NCBI GenBank assembly: GCA_913048385.1
Contig: CAJWVZ010000003.1
Location: 1-64,000 of the forward strand
DNA: 64,000 nucleotides
Direction: 5' to 3'
Source: an uncultured Gammaproteobacteria bacterium
GTDB taxonomy: Bacteria > Pseudomonadota > Gammaproteobacteria > Pseudomonadales > Pseudohongiellaceae
Every line of letters begins with the position of its first letter. Within the stretch, counting starts at the first letter, position 1. Shown piece after piece: positions 37,259 through 46,606 of this stretch. The translations under genes and the position numbers were made by a program. A model generated the notes under the pieces. That model searched no databases, was not told the origin of the DNA, and saw nothing but the letters and a program-made list of their open reading frames with translations.

Positions 37259-39358
37259 ATGCAGAAAAGAATTAGAGTTGGTGTTGATGTAGGCGGTACT
37301 TTCACAGATTTTGTCCTAGTCGACGAACACCGAGACATGATTTTTACCGGCAAACAATTAACGACACCGACCGACCCCGGTAAGGCAATATGTGAGGGAG
37401 TGTCACGTATTGTGAGCGAGGCTGGTATCGTAATGTCACAGCTTGATGGCATTGTTCATGGTACTACGTTAGTAACTAATGCGGTCATCGAACGACTGGG
37501 TGCAAAAGTTGGATTAATAACGACCAGTGGCTTCAGAGATGTATTGGAGGTAGGGCACGAGATGCGCTATGACCTTTACGATCTATTTCTTGAGAAACCA
37601 GAGCCTTTAGTTCCCCGCAATCTTCGTCTCACGGTAAATGAACGTATTGCTTCAACGGGTGAAATCTTAGTCGAACTCGATGAAGCTGGAGTGAACGCGG
37701 CGTGCAATGAGTTGATTTCAGAAGGCGTCGATACCATAGCAGTTTGTTTAATCAATGCATATGTCAATCCGCAACATGAGAAGCGAGTAAGGGAACTTAT
37801 CCTCGCTGACTACCCTGATCTGCCCGTGACGATATCAACAGTGGTTGCGCCAGAAATTCGAGAATATGAGCGAACATGTACGGCTGTTGCGAATGCTTAC
37901 GTCTTGCCTTTAATGCGGCGCTATATCGATGATCTTCAGAGTAAATTAACCGGATTAGGTCTTGAGGGACCATTAAATGTAATGCTCTCAGGTGGTGGCA
38001 TAGCGGCGCTACGGATCGCTCAGGAGGCTCCCATTCAAATGATTGAGTCGGGACCAGCCGCTGGCGCAATTTCAGGTGCTTATTATGGAAGATTAACTGA
38101 CACACAATCTGTCATTGCATTTGATATGGGTGGTACAACTGCAAAAATGTGTCTTATCGAAGACTTTAACCCAGAGCATGCAAATACTTTCGAAGCCGGT
38201 CGAGTACGTCGATTTCGTAAGGGGTCTGGTGTGCCGCTAAAAGTACCGGTTATCGATTTAATTGAGATAGGTGCTGGAGGGGGCTCAATTTCTAGACTTG
38301 ATGCTATGGGGTTATTAAAAGTGGGTCCCGATAGCGCAGCGTCTGAACCCGGGCCAGTTTGTTATGGTTTAGGTGGGGAAAATCCTACGGTAACTGATGC
38401 TGACTTGTTGTTGGGTTACTTATCCCCGGAGTACTTTCTTGGCGGGGAAATGTCACTAGATGTTGGCATGGTTCGCAATGCGATTGAGGCCAAGCTAGCC
38501 ACTCCTTCCGGTATGACTGCGACTGATATTGCGGCCGGGATTCATGCCATTGTTAACAACAATATGGCTGCGGCAACGCGCGCCCACATCGCGGAGAAAG
38601 GTCGAGACCCACGTCGTTACACTTTGGTTGCAACTGGTGGCGCCGGGCCGGTTCATGCTTACGGCGTGGCTAAGCAATTGAAGCTTAATCGGTTTATCTG
38701 CCCCCTCGGAGCCGGTGTGTCCTCGGCTCTTGGATTCCTCATTGCCGCTCCTGCGACTGAGGGAGTTCATAGCTATGTGTCCACTTTAGACCAGCTCAAT
38801 GCAGAGAAAGTACTAAAAATTTACAAGGATATGTCAGCCAGCGCTACCAAGTCTTTGGTGGAAGCTGGGGGCGATGTTAATACGATCACCATTAAGCATC
38901 GAGTTGAAATGCGCTATCGTGGACAGGGTTTTGAGATTTCCGTTGATCTCCCTAATGATCTTGCTGAGGTTGATCTGCCGAAATTACTTGAGGCCGACTT
39001 TGTTAAGCGTTATGCGGAACTATTTGGTCGCAGTATTTCAGATGTCGCTATCGAAACAGTGACATGGAGGATCAGTGCTTCAGGACCAACTCCTAACATT
39101 CAATTGAATTTTGAGGGTCAGCAAATTGATCGGGGTGCCGCGGCGAAGGGCGAGCGTCAAGTTTTTTTTCCAGAGACTGGCTATGCGCCGTGCAAGATAT
39201 ACAACCGGTATGGACTTGCATCGGGGACGATTATTTCTGGGCCAGCGGTTATTGAAGAGCGCGAATCAACGGTTGTTGCAGGGCCGGACACCACGATATC
39301 AGTCGATGATCATTTGAATTTGATTATCGATATTCATTACGACCAAGTTAAGGACTAG
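37259..39358 (+). CDS. hyuA: Hydantoinase A / oxoprolinase-type ATP-binding subunit
   Basis: 699 residues. The N-terminus RIRVGVDVGGTFTDFVLVDE is the first phosphate-binding strand of the hydantoinase A (actin-like) fold, and AFDMGGTTAKMCLIED the second. ESGPAAGAISGAYYG and GAGGGSISRLDAMG also belong to the family. It couples ATP hydrolysis to amide-bond opening together with the preceding B subunit; the fold and pairing are certain, the substrate is not. N-methylhydantoin hydrolysis, giving N-carbamoylsarcosine, would connect with the DAO gene in the same regulon, but 5-oxoproline and other lactams are possible. Confidence 0.88.
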   Translation: MQKRIRVGVDVGGTFTDFVLVDEHRDMIFTGKQLTTPTDPGKAICEGVSRIVSEAGIVMSQLDGIVHGTTLVTNAVIERLGAKVGLITTSGFRDVLEVGHEMRYDLYDLFLEKPEPLVPRNLRLTVNERIASTGEILVELDEAGVNAACNELISEGVDTIAVCLINAYVNPQHEKRVRELILADYPDLPVTISTVVAPEIREYERTCTAVANAYVLPLMRRYIDDLQSKLTGLGLEGPLNVMLSGGGIAALRIAQEAPIQMIESGPAAGAISGAYYGRLTDTQSVIAFDMGGTTAKMCLIEDFNPEHANTFEAGRVRRFRKGSGVPLKVPVIDLIEIGAGGGSISRLDAMGLLKVGPDSAASEPGPVCYGLGGENPTVTDADLLLGYLSPEYFLGGEMSLDVGMVRNAIEAKLATPSGMTATDIAAGIHAIVNNNMAAATRAHIAEKGRDPRRYTLVATGGAGPVHAYGVAKQLKLNRFICPLGAGVSSALGFLIAAPATEGVHSYVSTLDQLNAEKVLKIYKDMSASATKSLVEAGGDVNTITIKHRVEMRYRGQGFEISVDLPNDLAEVDLPKLLEADFVKRYAELFGRSISDVAIETVTWRISASGPTPNIQLNFEGQQIDRGAAAKGERQVFFPETGYAPCKIYNRYGLASGTIISGPAVIEERESTVVAGPDTTISVDDHLNLIIDIHYDQVKD

Positions 39359-39367
39359 GAATAAACC

Positions 39368-40981
39368 ATGAGTAATACTGTAGAAGTTTTGGCGGATGCT
39401 TTTCGTGATGTGGGTACGCCTTTTGTCGTCGGCCACCCAGGCGGAGATACTGTGCATTTGATGGACGCGGCGCGCGAACGGGATATGCGTTATATCTTAA
39501 TGAAGCAAGAAGTTGCGGGAGCCATGCTCGCGGCGACCTGGGGCGAGATTACCGGGAGCCCGGGCCTTTGTACTTCAACCCGTGGGCCGGGAGCAACGAA
39601 TATGGTCAATGGGGTTGCTTATGCTTGGCTGGATCGTGCGCCACTGATAGCGCTTACCGATCAATACCCAACAGACATATACGAGACAAGACTGCGTCAA
39701 ACGATTGACCATCAGAAAATATTTGCTCCAATCACTAAATGGAATACTACCTTGCAGGCTAACACTGCGAGTTTACAAATTCGCCATGCCCTCCAAGTTG
39801 CTACATCGGGGACGCCGGGCCCCGTGCATATTGATATTCCTTCACCAGAAATCACGAAACAAGCGAATCCTTTGGTCGGTGAGCCAAAATTATTACTACC
39901 GGAGCGTGTATCGATCGAACCGGATAGAAAGGCATTAGATAAACCACTGAACATGATATCGAAGGCACGTAAGCCGATCATATTGGTTGGTCTTGGCGTT
40001 TATTGGGACAAGGCTTCGGCTGAGTTGGTTGGATTGGCCGAAAAGTTGGGCGCGCCAATTCTAACTACTTCTAAGTGTAAGGGCGCGATTCCTGAAGATC
40101 ACGAATTGAGTGCAGGCTGCATAATTGGTGGCACCATTGAGCGCGAGTTGGTTAACCAGTCGGATTTAATCATTACCATCGGACTCGATATAGTTGAGCT
40201 TCAGCCTAAACCCTGGCCTTACACGCTGCCAGTTTTATCAATTACGAATGTTCCCTCGCTGGATTGTTTAATCCCTTTTGATATGGAAATGGTCGGTGAC
40301 ATCAAACTAATAGTTCAAGGCTTAACTGATTATTGTGAAGCAGGCCAGGGCTGGGGACTAAAAGCGGCGAGTGATTTTCGGGTAGCCGTTTCTAACGCTT
40401 TGAATACTCCCTGTAAGGGTCTGTCGCCTCAGGCGGCAATGGAGGCTGCCTGTGATGTGTTGCCACGAGATACCGTGGCTACCTGTGATGCGGGCGCTAG
40501 TCGATTGCTGGTTGTACAAAAGTGGAAATCGCATGGTGAGCGCAACTTCCTTACCTCAAATGGATTGGGCTCTATGGGTTATGCAATACCAGGAGCTCTA
40601 GCTGCGCGTTTGGCCAGGCCGAAAAACCCAGTTGTCGCATTCGCTGGCGATGGTGGGTTTTTGATGGCCGTAGCGGAACTTCAAACCGCAGTTAAAGAAA
40701 ATCTACCAATCATTGTTGTTGTTTTCGATGATCAAGAAATTGCGTTAATTCGGATTAAGCAGGCGCTTAAGGGTAAGTCAAAGTATGGCGTTGGTATCGG
40801 CGGTATGGACTGGGTTTCCCTTGCACAAGGTTTTGGTGCCGATGGTGTAGTCGTAGATACCGCACACAAGCTCGGTGATGCACTAACAGCTGCTCTTAAA
40901 ACAGGGAAGACAACTTTAATCGCTGCCCGAATAGATGGTTCCGGTTATATCGATCAATTCAACGCACTTCGTGAGGTGTAG
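39368..40981 (+). CDS. Thiamine-diphosphate enzyme, acetolactate-synthase-like
   Basis: 537 residues with the three ThDP-enzyme domains. The cofactor-activating Glu is in MKQEVAGAMLAA (about residue 47). STRGPGATNMVNGVAYAWLDRAPLIALTDQ is the Pyr-domain core, and VAFAGDGGFLMAVAELQTAV is the Mg-ThDP motif; after it, where NN usually stands, there is DDQ. The family decarboxylates or joins 2-oxo acids. True acetolactate synthases have a partner small subunit, which is absent, so a specialised carboligase or decarboxylase is more likely. It is part of the hyu operon, so its 2-oxo substrate may derive from the opened ring. Confidence 0.83.
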   Translation: MSNTVEVLADAFRDVGTPFVVGHPGGDTVHLMDAARERDMRYILMKQEVAGAMLAATWGEITGSPGLCTSTRGPGATNMVNGVAYAWLDRAPLIALTDQYPTDIYETRLRQTIDHQKIFAPITKWNTTLQANTASLQIRHALQVATSGTPGPVHIDIPSPEITKQANPLVGEPKLLLPERVSIEPDRKALDKPLNMISKARKPIILVGLGVYWDKASAELVGLAEKLGAPILTTSKCKGAIPEDHELSAGCIIGGTIERELVNQSDLIITIGLDIVELQPKPWPYTLPVLSITNVPSLDCLIPFDMEMVGDIKLIVQGLTDYCEAGQGWGLKAASDFRVAVSNALNTPCKGLSPQAAMEAACDVLPRDTVATCDAGASRLLVVQKWKSHGERNFLTSNGLGSMGYAIPGALAARLARPKNPVVAFAGDGGFLMAVAELQTAVKENLPIIVVVFDDQEIALIRIKQALKGKSKYGVGIGGMDWVSLAQGFGADGVVVDTAHKLGDALTAALKTGKTTLIAARIDGSGYIDQFNALREV

Positions 40982-40993
40982 GGAGTAATAATT

Positions 40994-41794
40994 ATGCGTA
41001 TGAAAGGTAAAAATATTTTGATAACAGGAGCATCCCGTTCAATTGGGCGAGCCTGTGCAGAACGTTTTGCGGAAGAGGGTGGGAATATTGCGATTTTGGA
41101 TATGCTCGAAGAAGCGGGGCAAAAATCCGCCGTTGAGATTGCAGAGCAATTTGGTGTCAAAGCTGTATTCTACCAATGTAATGTTGGTCTTAAGTTAGAG
41201 GTAGATAAGACCATTGATAAGGTAGTTGAGGACTTCGGTAATATCGACGTATTAGTTTCGAACGCAGGCATTCAGCGGCGCGGTGATTTTCTTGATGTTA
41301 CCGAAGAAGTGTTTGACGAAGTTATCCAAACTAATCTGAAATCAATGTATCTGGTAGGACAAAAAGTTGCCAAGCACATGGTTGCAGCAGGGACGGGTGG
41401 GGCTATAGTTAACATGTCTTCAACCAGCGTTCGGATGACGATGCCCGGTATCTCGCCCTATGCGACTTCGAAAGGCGGTGTATCGACGCTGACAAATGCA
41501 ATGGCTCTATCCCTCGCACAATATGGCATTCGCGTAAACGCCGTTGGCCCTGGGACAATCTTGACTGATTTAAGTCGTGAAGGTCTATTCAGTGATGCGG
41601 AAGCGCGTCGAAAAGTACTGACTCGCATACCTATGCGCCGTTTGGGCGAGGGCAGGGACGTTGCGGGACCAGTTCTGTTCCTGGCCAGTGAGGATTCGGC
41701 ATATATAACTGGTGAAACAATTTACGTTGATGGGGGTCGCTCAGGATTGAATTACAACGTCGAGATCCCCGATGAAATTCTTGAAAAGGCCTAA
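40994..41794 (+). CDS. Short-chain dehydrogenase/reductase
   Basis: 266 residues. The NAD(P) motif is ILITGASRSIGRACA (T-G-x3-x-G-x-G type with Ser in place of the middle Gly), followed by VLVSNAGIQRRGDF (N-A-G), catalytic Ser in NMSSTSVRM and the Y-x3-K pair YATSKGG. The C-terminal SEDSAYITGETIYVDGG is classic. It oxidises or reduces a hydroxyl/ketone group in the pathway served by the hyu operon. Twelve bases separate it from the ThDP enzyme gene, and five from the aminotransferase gene. Confidence 0.88.
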   Translation: MRMKGKNILITGASRSIGRACAERFAEEGGNIAILDMLEEAGQKSAVEIAEQFGVKAVFYQCNVGLKLEVDKTIDKVVEDFGNIDVLVSNAGIQRRGDFLDVTEEVFDEVIQTNLKSMYLVGQKVAKHMVAAGTGGAIVNMSSTSVRMTMPGISPYATSKGGVSTLTNAMALSLAQYGIRVNAVGPGTILTDLSREGLFSDAEARRKVLTRIPMRRLGEGRDVAGPVLFLASEDSAYITGETIYVDGGRSGLNYNVEIPDEILEKA

Positions 41795-41799
41795 ATCCG

Positions 41800-42720
41800 A
41801 TGAGTACAGATAAATTTAAAGATCTAATTGTTTACTTTAATGGTGAGTACGTGCCTTGGGATCAGGCTAACGTGCACGTGTTCTCGCCAGCTGTGAAATA
41901 TGGGGCGTCGGTGTTTGAGGGCATTCGCGGTTATTGGAATGAAGAAAAAGGAAAACTATTTTTATTTCGACTCGACGATCATATGGCGCGAATCGAGTTT
42001 TCGCAGAGGGTAATGCGTTTTGGTGAAATCGCTCCTGCGGGCCCGTTGTGTGATGCGACCGTGGAACTGATGCGCCGTAACAATTTTAGAGCCTCAGTCC
42101 ACATTCGTCCGACGGTTTATCTTGACGAGTACGGGGAGTCATCTGCTCGTGGCCCGATTGGGCAATTTATTACCGCAATTCCTCGTGGGACCCCGAAGAA
42201 AGTTGAGAACGGCGTGCGCGCACAGGTGTCATCATGGGAACGAATATCAGACCGCTGCATGCCGGCCCGAGCTAAGGCGAACGCCAACTATAACAATTCT
42301 CGGTATGCTGGTATTCAGGCGAGTATCGACGGTTATGACGCAGCCATTATGCTTAATAGCAGAGGGAAAATATCTGAAGGTCAAGGTATGTGCATCTTTA
42401 TGATTAGAAATGGTGTTGCTATTACACCCTCTGTCACCAGCGATATTCTGGAAAGTATTACGCGTGACACTGTGATCATTTTGCTCCGAGATATGGGTGT
42501 CGAAGTTAGGGAGCGGGATATGGATCGCAGTGAGCTTTACGACGCTTCCGAAGCTTTTTTCTGTGGAACCGGTTGGGAGGTTACTCCGCTTAATAATGTT
42601 GACGGCTCGCCTATTGGAACGGGTGCGCCTGGTGACTTGACAAGAGAGTTACAGACCAGATATTTCGATTTGGTTAATGGGGTTACACAGGATACACATG
42701 GTTGGTTGACAGAAGTTTAA
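41800..42720 (+). CDS. Class IV aminotransferase, branched-chain (IlvE)-like
   Basis: 306 residues, the usual IlvE length. The N-terminal VHVFSPAVKYGASVFEGIRGY, the PLP-lysine region RAKANANYNNSRYAG and the later GRISEGQG-like SRGKISEGQGMCIF match branched-chain and D-amino-acid aminotransferases (fold type IV). It transfers an amino group between a 2-oxo acid and an amino acid. As the last gene of the hyu operon with a ThDP enzyme and an SDR, it probably acts on a pathway oxo acid and not in ordinary valine/leucine biosynthesis. D-amino acid aminotransferase activity is an alternative. No clear terminator follows. Confidence 0.83.
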   Translation: MSTDKFKDLIVYFNGEYVPWDQANVHVFSPAVKYGASVFEGIRGYWNEEKGKLFLFRLDDHMARIEFSQRVMRFGEIAPAGPLCDATVELMRRNNFRASVHIRPTVYLDEYGESSARGPIGQFITAIPRGTPKKVENGVRAQVSSWERISDRCMPARAKANANYNNSRYAGIQASIDGYDAAIMLNSRGKISEGQGMCIFMIRNGVAITPSVTSDILESITRDTVIILLRDMGVEVRERDMDRSELYDASEAFFCGTGWEVTPLNNVDGSPIGTGAPGDLTRELQTRYFDLVNGVTQDTHGWLTEV

Positions 42721-43025
42721 TATACTTTTGGTTACTCCTTTATAAGATAACCCTATTGACGCCGCCTTCGACCAAACAATAGAGCAGGCCATAAGTTCTG
42801 CGTATTTGTGCATGACGAAGAATATTTTTTTCGTTGCTCAAATCCTCACTGTAAATTTGTCGTGTTCAATAGTGGTTACACAAAAATTAAAGTATTACTG
42901 ACAGTTTTCTGAAATTGCTGTTGTGAAGAGTATGTAGTTAAATTCCTAGCTTCTATGTTTTTTATCTTGCTTTCCTTCAGGTTGTTGATGGAGAGTAAAT
43001 CAAAAGTCAGAATCTTGGAGCGTCG
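42721..43025. other. Intergenic stretch, nothing recognised
   Basis: 305 bases between the end of the hyu operon and the AraC gene. No operator copy, clear hairpin terminator or supported small frame was found. The AraC promoter must lie here. Confidence 0.5.
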
Positions 43026-44129
43026 ATGTCAACTTTGCACATAGTTTTTCTGAGTCTTGCAATTTCACAGATGCTAGTGCTTGCCAGCTACATTTTTATG
43101 TATCACTGGCGATCAGTATTGGGGCTTTTAGCAGGAGGGCTAATACTGACATTAATTTCAGGGTTGCTCGGTGAAGGGCTTAATTCTGTAGTTAATTCAC
43201 AGAGCTCTCCTCGGTTAATTTACCTTACCATGACACTTAATCGCGTTGGCAACATTTCCATGTTTCTTATTTGGATGCTGTCGCTGAAATTATTCGACGA
43301 TAACTTTGAAATTCCTAAAGTTAGGGTTGGTATTTGGGTATTGATTGTTACATCATTAATAATGCGCTCTATTGGTAGTTACTACGCTCACTATTTAATT
43401 GAGTTGAGTTTTTTTCCTAATCTTGTCACCTGGGTTTATTCGCAGTTAGTCTTGTTGGGTTTTTCACTGGCGGCGATCTATACTGCAATGGAGGGATGGA
43501 GGCGCGATCTTGTCATTGAGCGTCGCTTTGAGCGTGTAATTTTTGTTGTTTGCGTCGCGATTCTTTTGTTATTGATGGGGGGCAACCGGAGTATCTGGGT
43601 GCTTTCTGTTGTTGCCGAAGGTTCTAATTTCCCGGGTATGCCCGTGCCCATAATTTCTTATTCTATTTATGCTTATTGTGTTACGGTCGCTCTATTCCTC
43701 TGGGCGTTTCGCGTTGTGAATTTATCTTTTATTCGAACTCCAATCGGACCAAACTCGCACAAAGTAAATCATGAGCAAGTCGCTCGCGAGAGAGAACTGA
43801 GTGATCAGATTAAGAAAGTTATCGACGATGAAAAGCTCTATCGTAATTCGAAGCTGACTGTTCGCATGTTGGCTGAAAATTTGAACAGTCAAGAGTACCT
43901 AGTGCGACGAGCAATAAATAATCATATGGGGTACCGAAACTTTAGTGAGTTCCTGAACCATTATCGGATTGACGAGACGATTGAATTATTGGTAGGTACC
44001 AACGAACCAATTACAAACATAGGTTTCGATGTGGGCTATACATCTCTTTCCTCGTTTTATAAGGCATTTAAAATTTTGAATAACACAACACCGAAAGAAT
44101 ACCGCGCCCATCACAAACCTAAGATTTAA
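43026..44129 (+). CDS. Membrane-anchored AraC-family transcriptional regulator
   Basis: 367 residues. The first 230 hold about seven hydrophobic helices (for example LHIVFLSLAISQMLVLASYI, GIWVLIVTSLIM, FVVCVAILLLLMG), and the end (about 268-363) is a two-helix-turn-helix AraC/XylS domain: LTVRMLAENLNSQEYLVRRAIN and ITNIGFDVGYTSLSSFYKAFKI followed by TPKEYRAHH. This layout places a DNA-binding domain on an inner-membrane sensor. It directly precedes, by 203 bases, the run of exported protein genes from 44333 to 53117, and is the likely activator of that run, which has no copy of the GntR-type operator. Confidence 0.85.
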   Translation: MSTLHIVFLSLAISQMLVLASYIFMYHWRSVLGLLAGGLILTLISGLLGEGLNSVVNSQSSPRLIYLTMTLNRVGNISMFLIWMLSLKLFDDNFEIPKVRVGIWVLIVTSLIMRSIGSYYAHYLIELSFFPNLVTWVYSQLVLLGFSLAAIYTAMEGWRRDLVIERRFERVIFVVCVAILLLLMGGNRSIWVLSVVAEGSNFPGMPVPIISYSIYAYCVTVALFLWAFRVVNLSFIRTPIGPNSHKVNHEQVARERELSDQIKKVIDDEKLYRNSKLTVRMLAENLNSQEYLVRRAINNHMGYRNFSEFLNHYRIDETIELLVGTNEPITNIGFDVGYTSLSSFYKAFKILNNTTPKEYRAHHKPKI

Positions 44130-44332
44130 TGTATTGAGTGCTATTGCGCTGGTCCCGAGGTATTTATTCCGCCGCATGCAGTCCTAAAGGTTAATTTTTC
44201 TCGTTCGGATTTCGAAATTGAGAGGTTTTGGATAACCTTTAGCCGTAGATTAACATCATACGAGAGGTTCAGGCAGCGCTGGCAGGTGCGAGAAAAAGAA
44301 CCCCGGATTTCATAATTTAGAGGAGTGCTTCT

Positions 44333-46561
44333 ATGTTCAGTCGTAGTGCAGCTAGTTGCTATCTGTCAATCCAAAGCATATTTGGATTTTTGGTTTTCTC
44401 GGTAGTAGCTTTGCAATCGTCGCAGATGTTCGCCCAACATAGCCCCAATGTCGGATTGATTTCTGGGATTGTGATCAGCGGTGATGGCGAAGAGGCTGGA
44501 GTGTGGGTCATAGCTGAAACAGATGATTTGCCGACGCACTTCACGAAAATTGTGGTTACCGATGACCAAGGCCGTTTCGTTTTGCCTGAGTTGCCTGACG
44601 CTCTGTTCAAAGTATGGGTGCGCGGATATGGCCTTCTTGATTCCGACCCGGTTCAGTTGAGGACTGGATCTGAGGATGTCAAACTACGAACGTTCACTGC
44701 GCAAGATCCTCTGCTTGCGGCTGAGGTCTATCCAGCGAACTATTGGTACTCTTTAATGCAAGTCCCTTCAGAGACTGAGTTTCCTGGCACTGGGCGTGGG
44801 GGGAATGGCATTAGTGAAGCAATGTATAGTCAGGACAAATGGCTTGACCTAACCAAGCAAGGTTGTCAGTTGTGCCATCAGCTGGGCAACAAGGCGACGC
44901 GGACGCTGGATCACCTGAGTCATCTTGACTTTGCTTCAAGTGTACAGGCCTGGCAATACAGAACTGCGATGGGTATTCGCGGCTCCTTCATGACGCGTTA
45001 CGCAAATCGCTTCGGCCCGAGGGGCATGGAGATGTATGCAGACTGGACAGATCGAATTGCGGCTGGAGAGATTCCTCCTGAACCACCACGACCGAAGGGC
45101 GTCGAGCGTAACGTTGTAATAACCCAATGGGATTGGGGCAACGAGTCGTCTTATATCCATGATGAGATTACAACGGATAAGCGGAACGCCAACTTAAATG
45201 CTGGAGGAAAGGTTTATGGTGTTGATGGTGGGCATGGCGCTCTCTTGGAACTGGATCCCGACACTCATGAATGGCGAGAGATAGTAATCGCCGTTAAGGA
45301 TAATCCTGATAATCCCGCAGCTACAAGGTTTGCGCAACAATTTGCCGTGCCTTCAGCTTACTACGGGAGCGAGGCATTATGGCAACGCCCAGCTGACCCC
45401 CACAACCCTATGTTCGATGAATTGGGTCGAGTTTGGATGACGACCAAGGTGCAGGGAAATAAGCTGCCTGAGTGGTGTGAGCCCGAGTCGGGGAACAAAT
45501 TTGCTCAATATCACCGATCTCGCGGCAGCGAGCGCCAGGCTTCTCACTACGATCCTGCCACCGGCGAGTTTGGTCTGATTTCTACCTGTTTCGGGACCCA
45601 TCACCTTCAGTTCGGTTGGGGTAAAAATCGCATGCTGTATTTTAGCGGTGGAGGCGATGTAATTGGTTTTATCAACACGCGTGTCTGGGATCAAACACAG
45701 GACGAGCAGTTATCTCAGGGTTGGTGCCCAATGGTCGTTGATAGCAATGGTGATGGCCGCATTAGTAAGCCTTGGAATCAACCCGTTGGTCCTCTGAGGA
45801 GTCAGAATGAAGGTGGTGGTGGTGGTCTTCTTACAGATGTTGATTTCGAATTGGACACTCGTATGAGCCCGGGTAGTTACGGCATTATCGCAGACATTCG
45901 AGAAGAGGGCGTTGCCTGGGGTGTGGGCACTGAATTTCCGGGCCGCATATACCGTCTCGACATCGGTAATAACCCTCCCGAGACTTGCATCACCGAGGTG
46001 TATGAATTGCCTGTGGTAGAGGGTAAGCCAATGGGTTTTGGCCCCCGGGGCATTGATATGGACAGTAACGGAGTTGTCTGGTCTGCTCTCTCTGGGAGTA
46101 GCCATATCGCTAGTTTTGATCGATCTAAATGTGACGTATTGAGCGGACCCGCTGTGATTGATTCTCAGCACTGTCAGCAAGGTTGGACGCTTTACGAGAT
46201 ATCCGGTCCAAATATGAAGGGTACGGATCGTAAGGCTGATTTTCATTATTATAACTGGGTGGACACTTTCAATACGCTCGGCTTAGGCAAGAATGTGCCT
46301 ATCGCGAATGGCTCGGGTTCAGATTCCCTTATCGCTCTTGTGCCTGCAACTGAAGAAATTGTACATATGCGTGTTCCTTATCCCTTGGGATTTTATTCGC
46401 GCGGATTAGATGGACGTATTGACGACCCTGACGCGGGCTGGAAAGGTCGCGGTGTTTGGGCTAATTACGGTACCAATTTTAATTGGCACACAGAGGGTGG
46501 CAAAGGCACAACCAGCAAGATGGTCAAGTTTCAGATGCGACCGAATCCGTTGGCAAAATAA
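44333..46561 (+). CDS. Exported carboxypeptidase-regulatory-like / heme c / streptogramin-lyase-like propeller protein (1)
   Basis: 742 residues. The signal peptide ends near QMFAQHS. A carboxypeptidase-regulatory-like beta-sandwich follows (about 42-120; ISGIVISGDGEEAGVWVIA and DDQGRFVLPELPD), then a heme c site CQLCH at 178-182. A long propeller-like part with repeats such as GVDGGHGALLELDPDTHEW and GFGPRGIDMDSNGVVWSALSG resembles Vgb/streptogramin lyase. A shorter relative lies at 56803-58557, with the same domain order. It is expected in the periplasm; heme suggests electron transfer or redox chemistry, and lyase activity is not shown. It is first in the run controlled by the AraC gene, with GAGGAG upstream. 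Confidence 0.68.
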   Translation: MFSRSAASCYLSIQSIFGFLVFSVVALQSSQMFAQHSPNVGLISGIVISGDGEEAGVWVIAETDDLPTHFTKIVVTDDQGRFVLPELPDALFKVWVRGYGLLDSDPVQLRTGSEDVKLRTFTAQDPLLAAEVYPANYWYSLMQVPSETEFPGTGRGGNGISEAMYSQDKWLDLTKQGCQLCHQLGNKATRTLDHLSHLDFASSVQAWQYRTAMGIRGSFMTRYANRFGPRGMEMYADWTDRIAAGEIPPEPPRPKGVERNVVITQWDWGNESSYIHDEITTDKRNANLNAGGKVYGVDGGHGALLELDPDTHEWREIVIAVKDNPDNPAATRFAQQFAVPSAYYGSEALWQRPADPHNPMFDELGRVWMTTKVQGNKLPEWCEPESGNKFAQYHRSRGSERQASHYDPATGEFGLISTCFGTHHLQFGWGKNRMLYFSGGGDVIGFINTRVWDQTQDEQLSQGWCPMVVDSNGDGRISKPWNQPVGPLRSQNEGGGGGLLTDVDFELDTRMSPGSYGIIADIREEGVAWGVGTEFPGRIYRLDIGNNPPETCITEVYELPVVEGKPMGFGPRGIDMDSNGVVWSALSGSSHIASFDRSKCDVLSGPAVIDSQHCQQGWTLYEISGPNMKGTDRKADFHYYNWVDTFNTLGLGKNVPIANGSGSDSLIALVPATEEIVHMRVPYPLGFYSRGLDGRIDDPDAGWKGRGVWANYGTNFNWHTEGGKGTTSKMVKFQMRPNPLAK

Positions 46562-46606
46562 AGTCGGAGAATGTATTGACCGTAAATTTATAAAGCGAGG
46601 CTCGCC

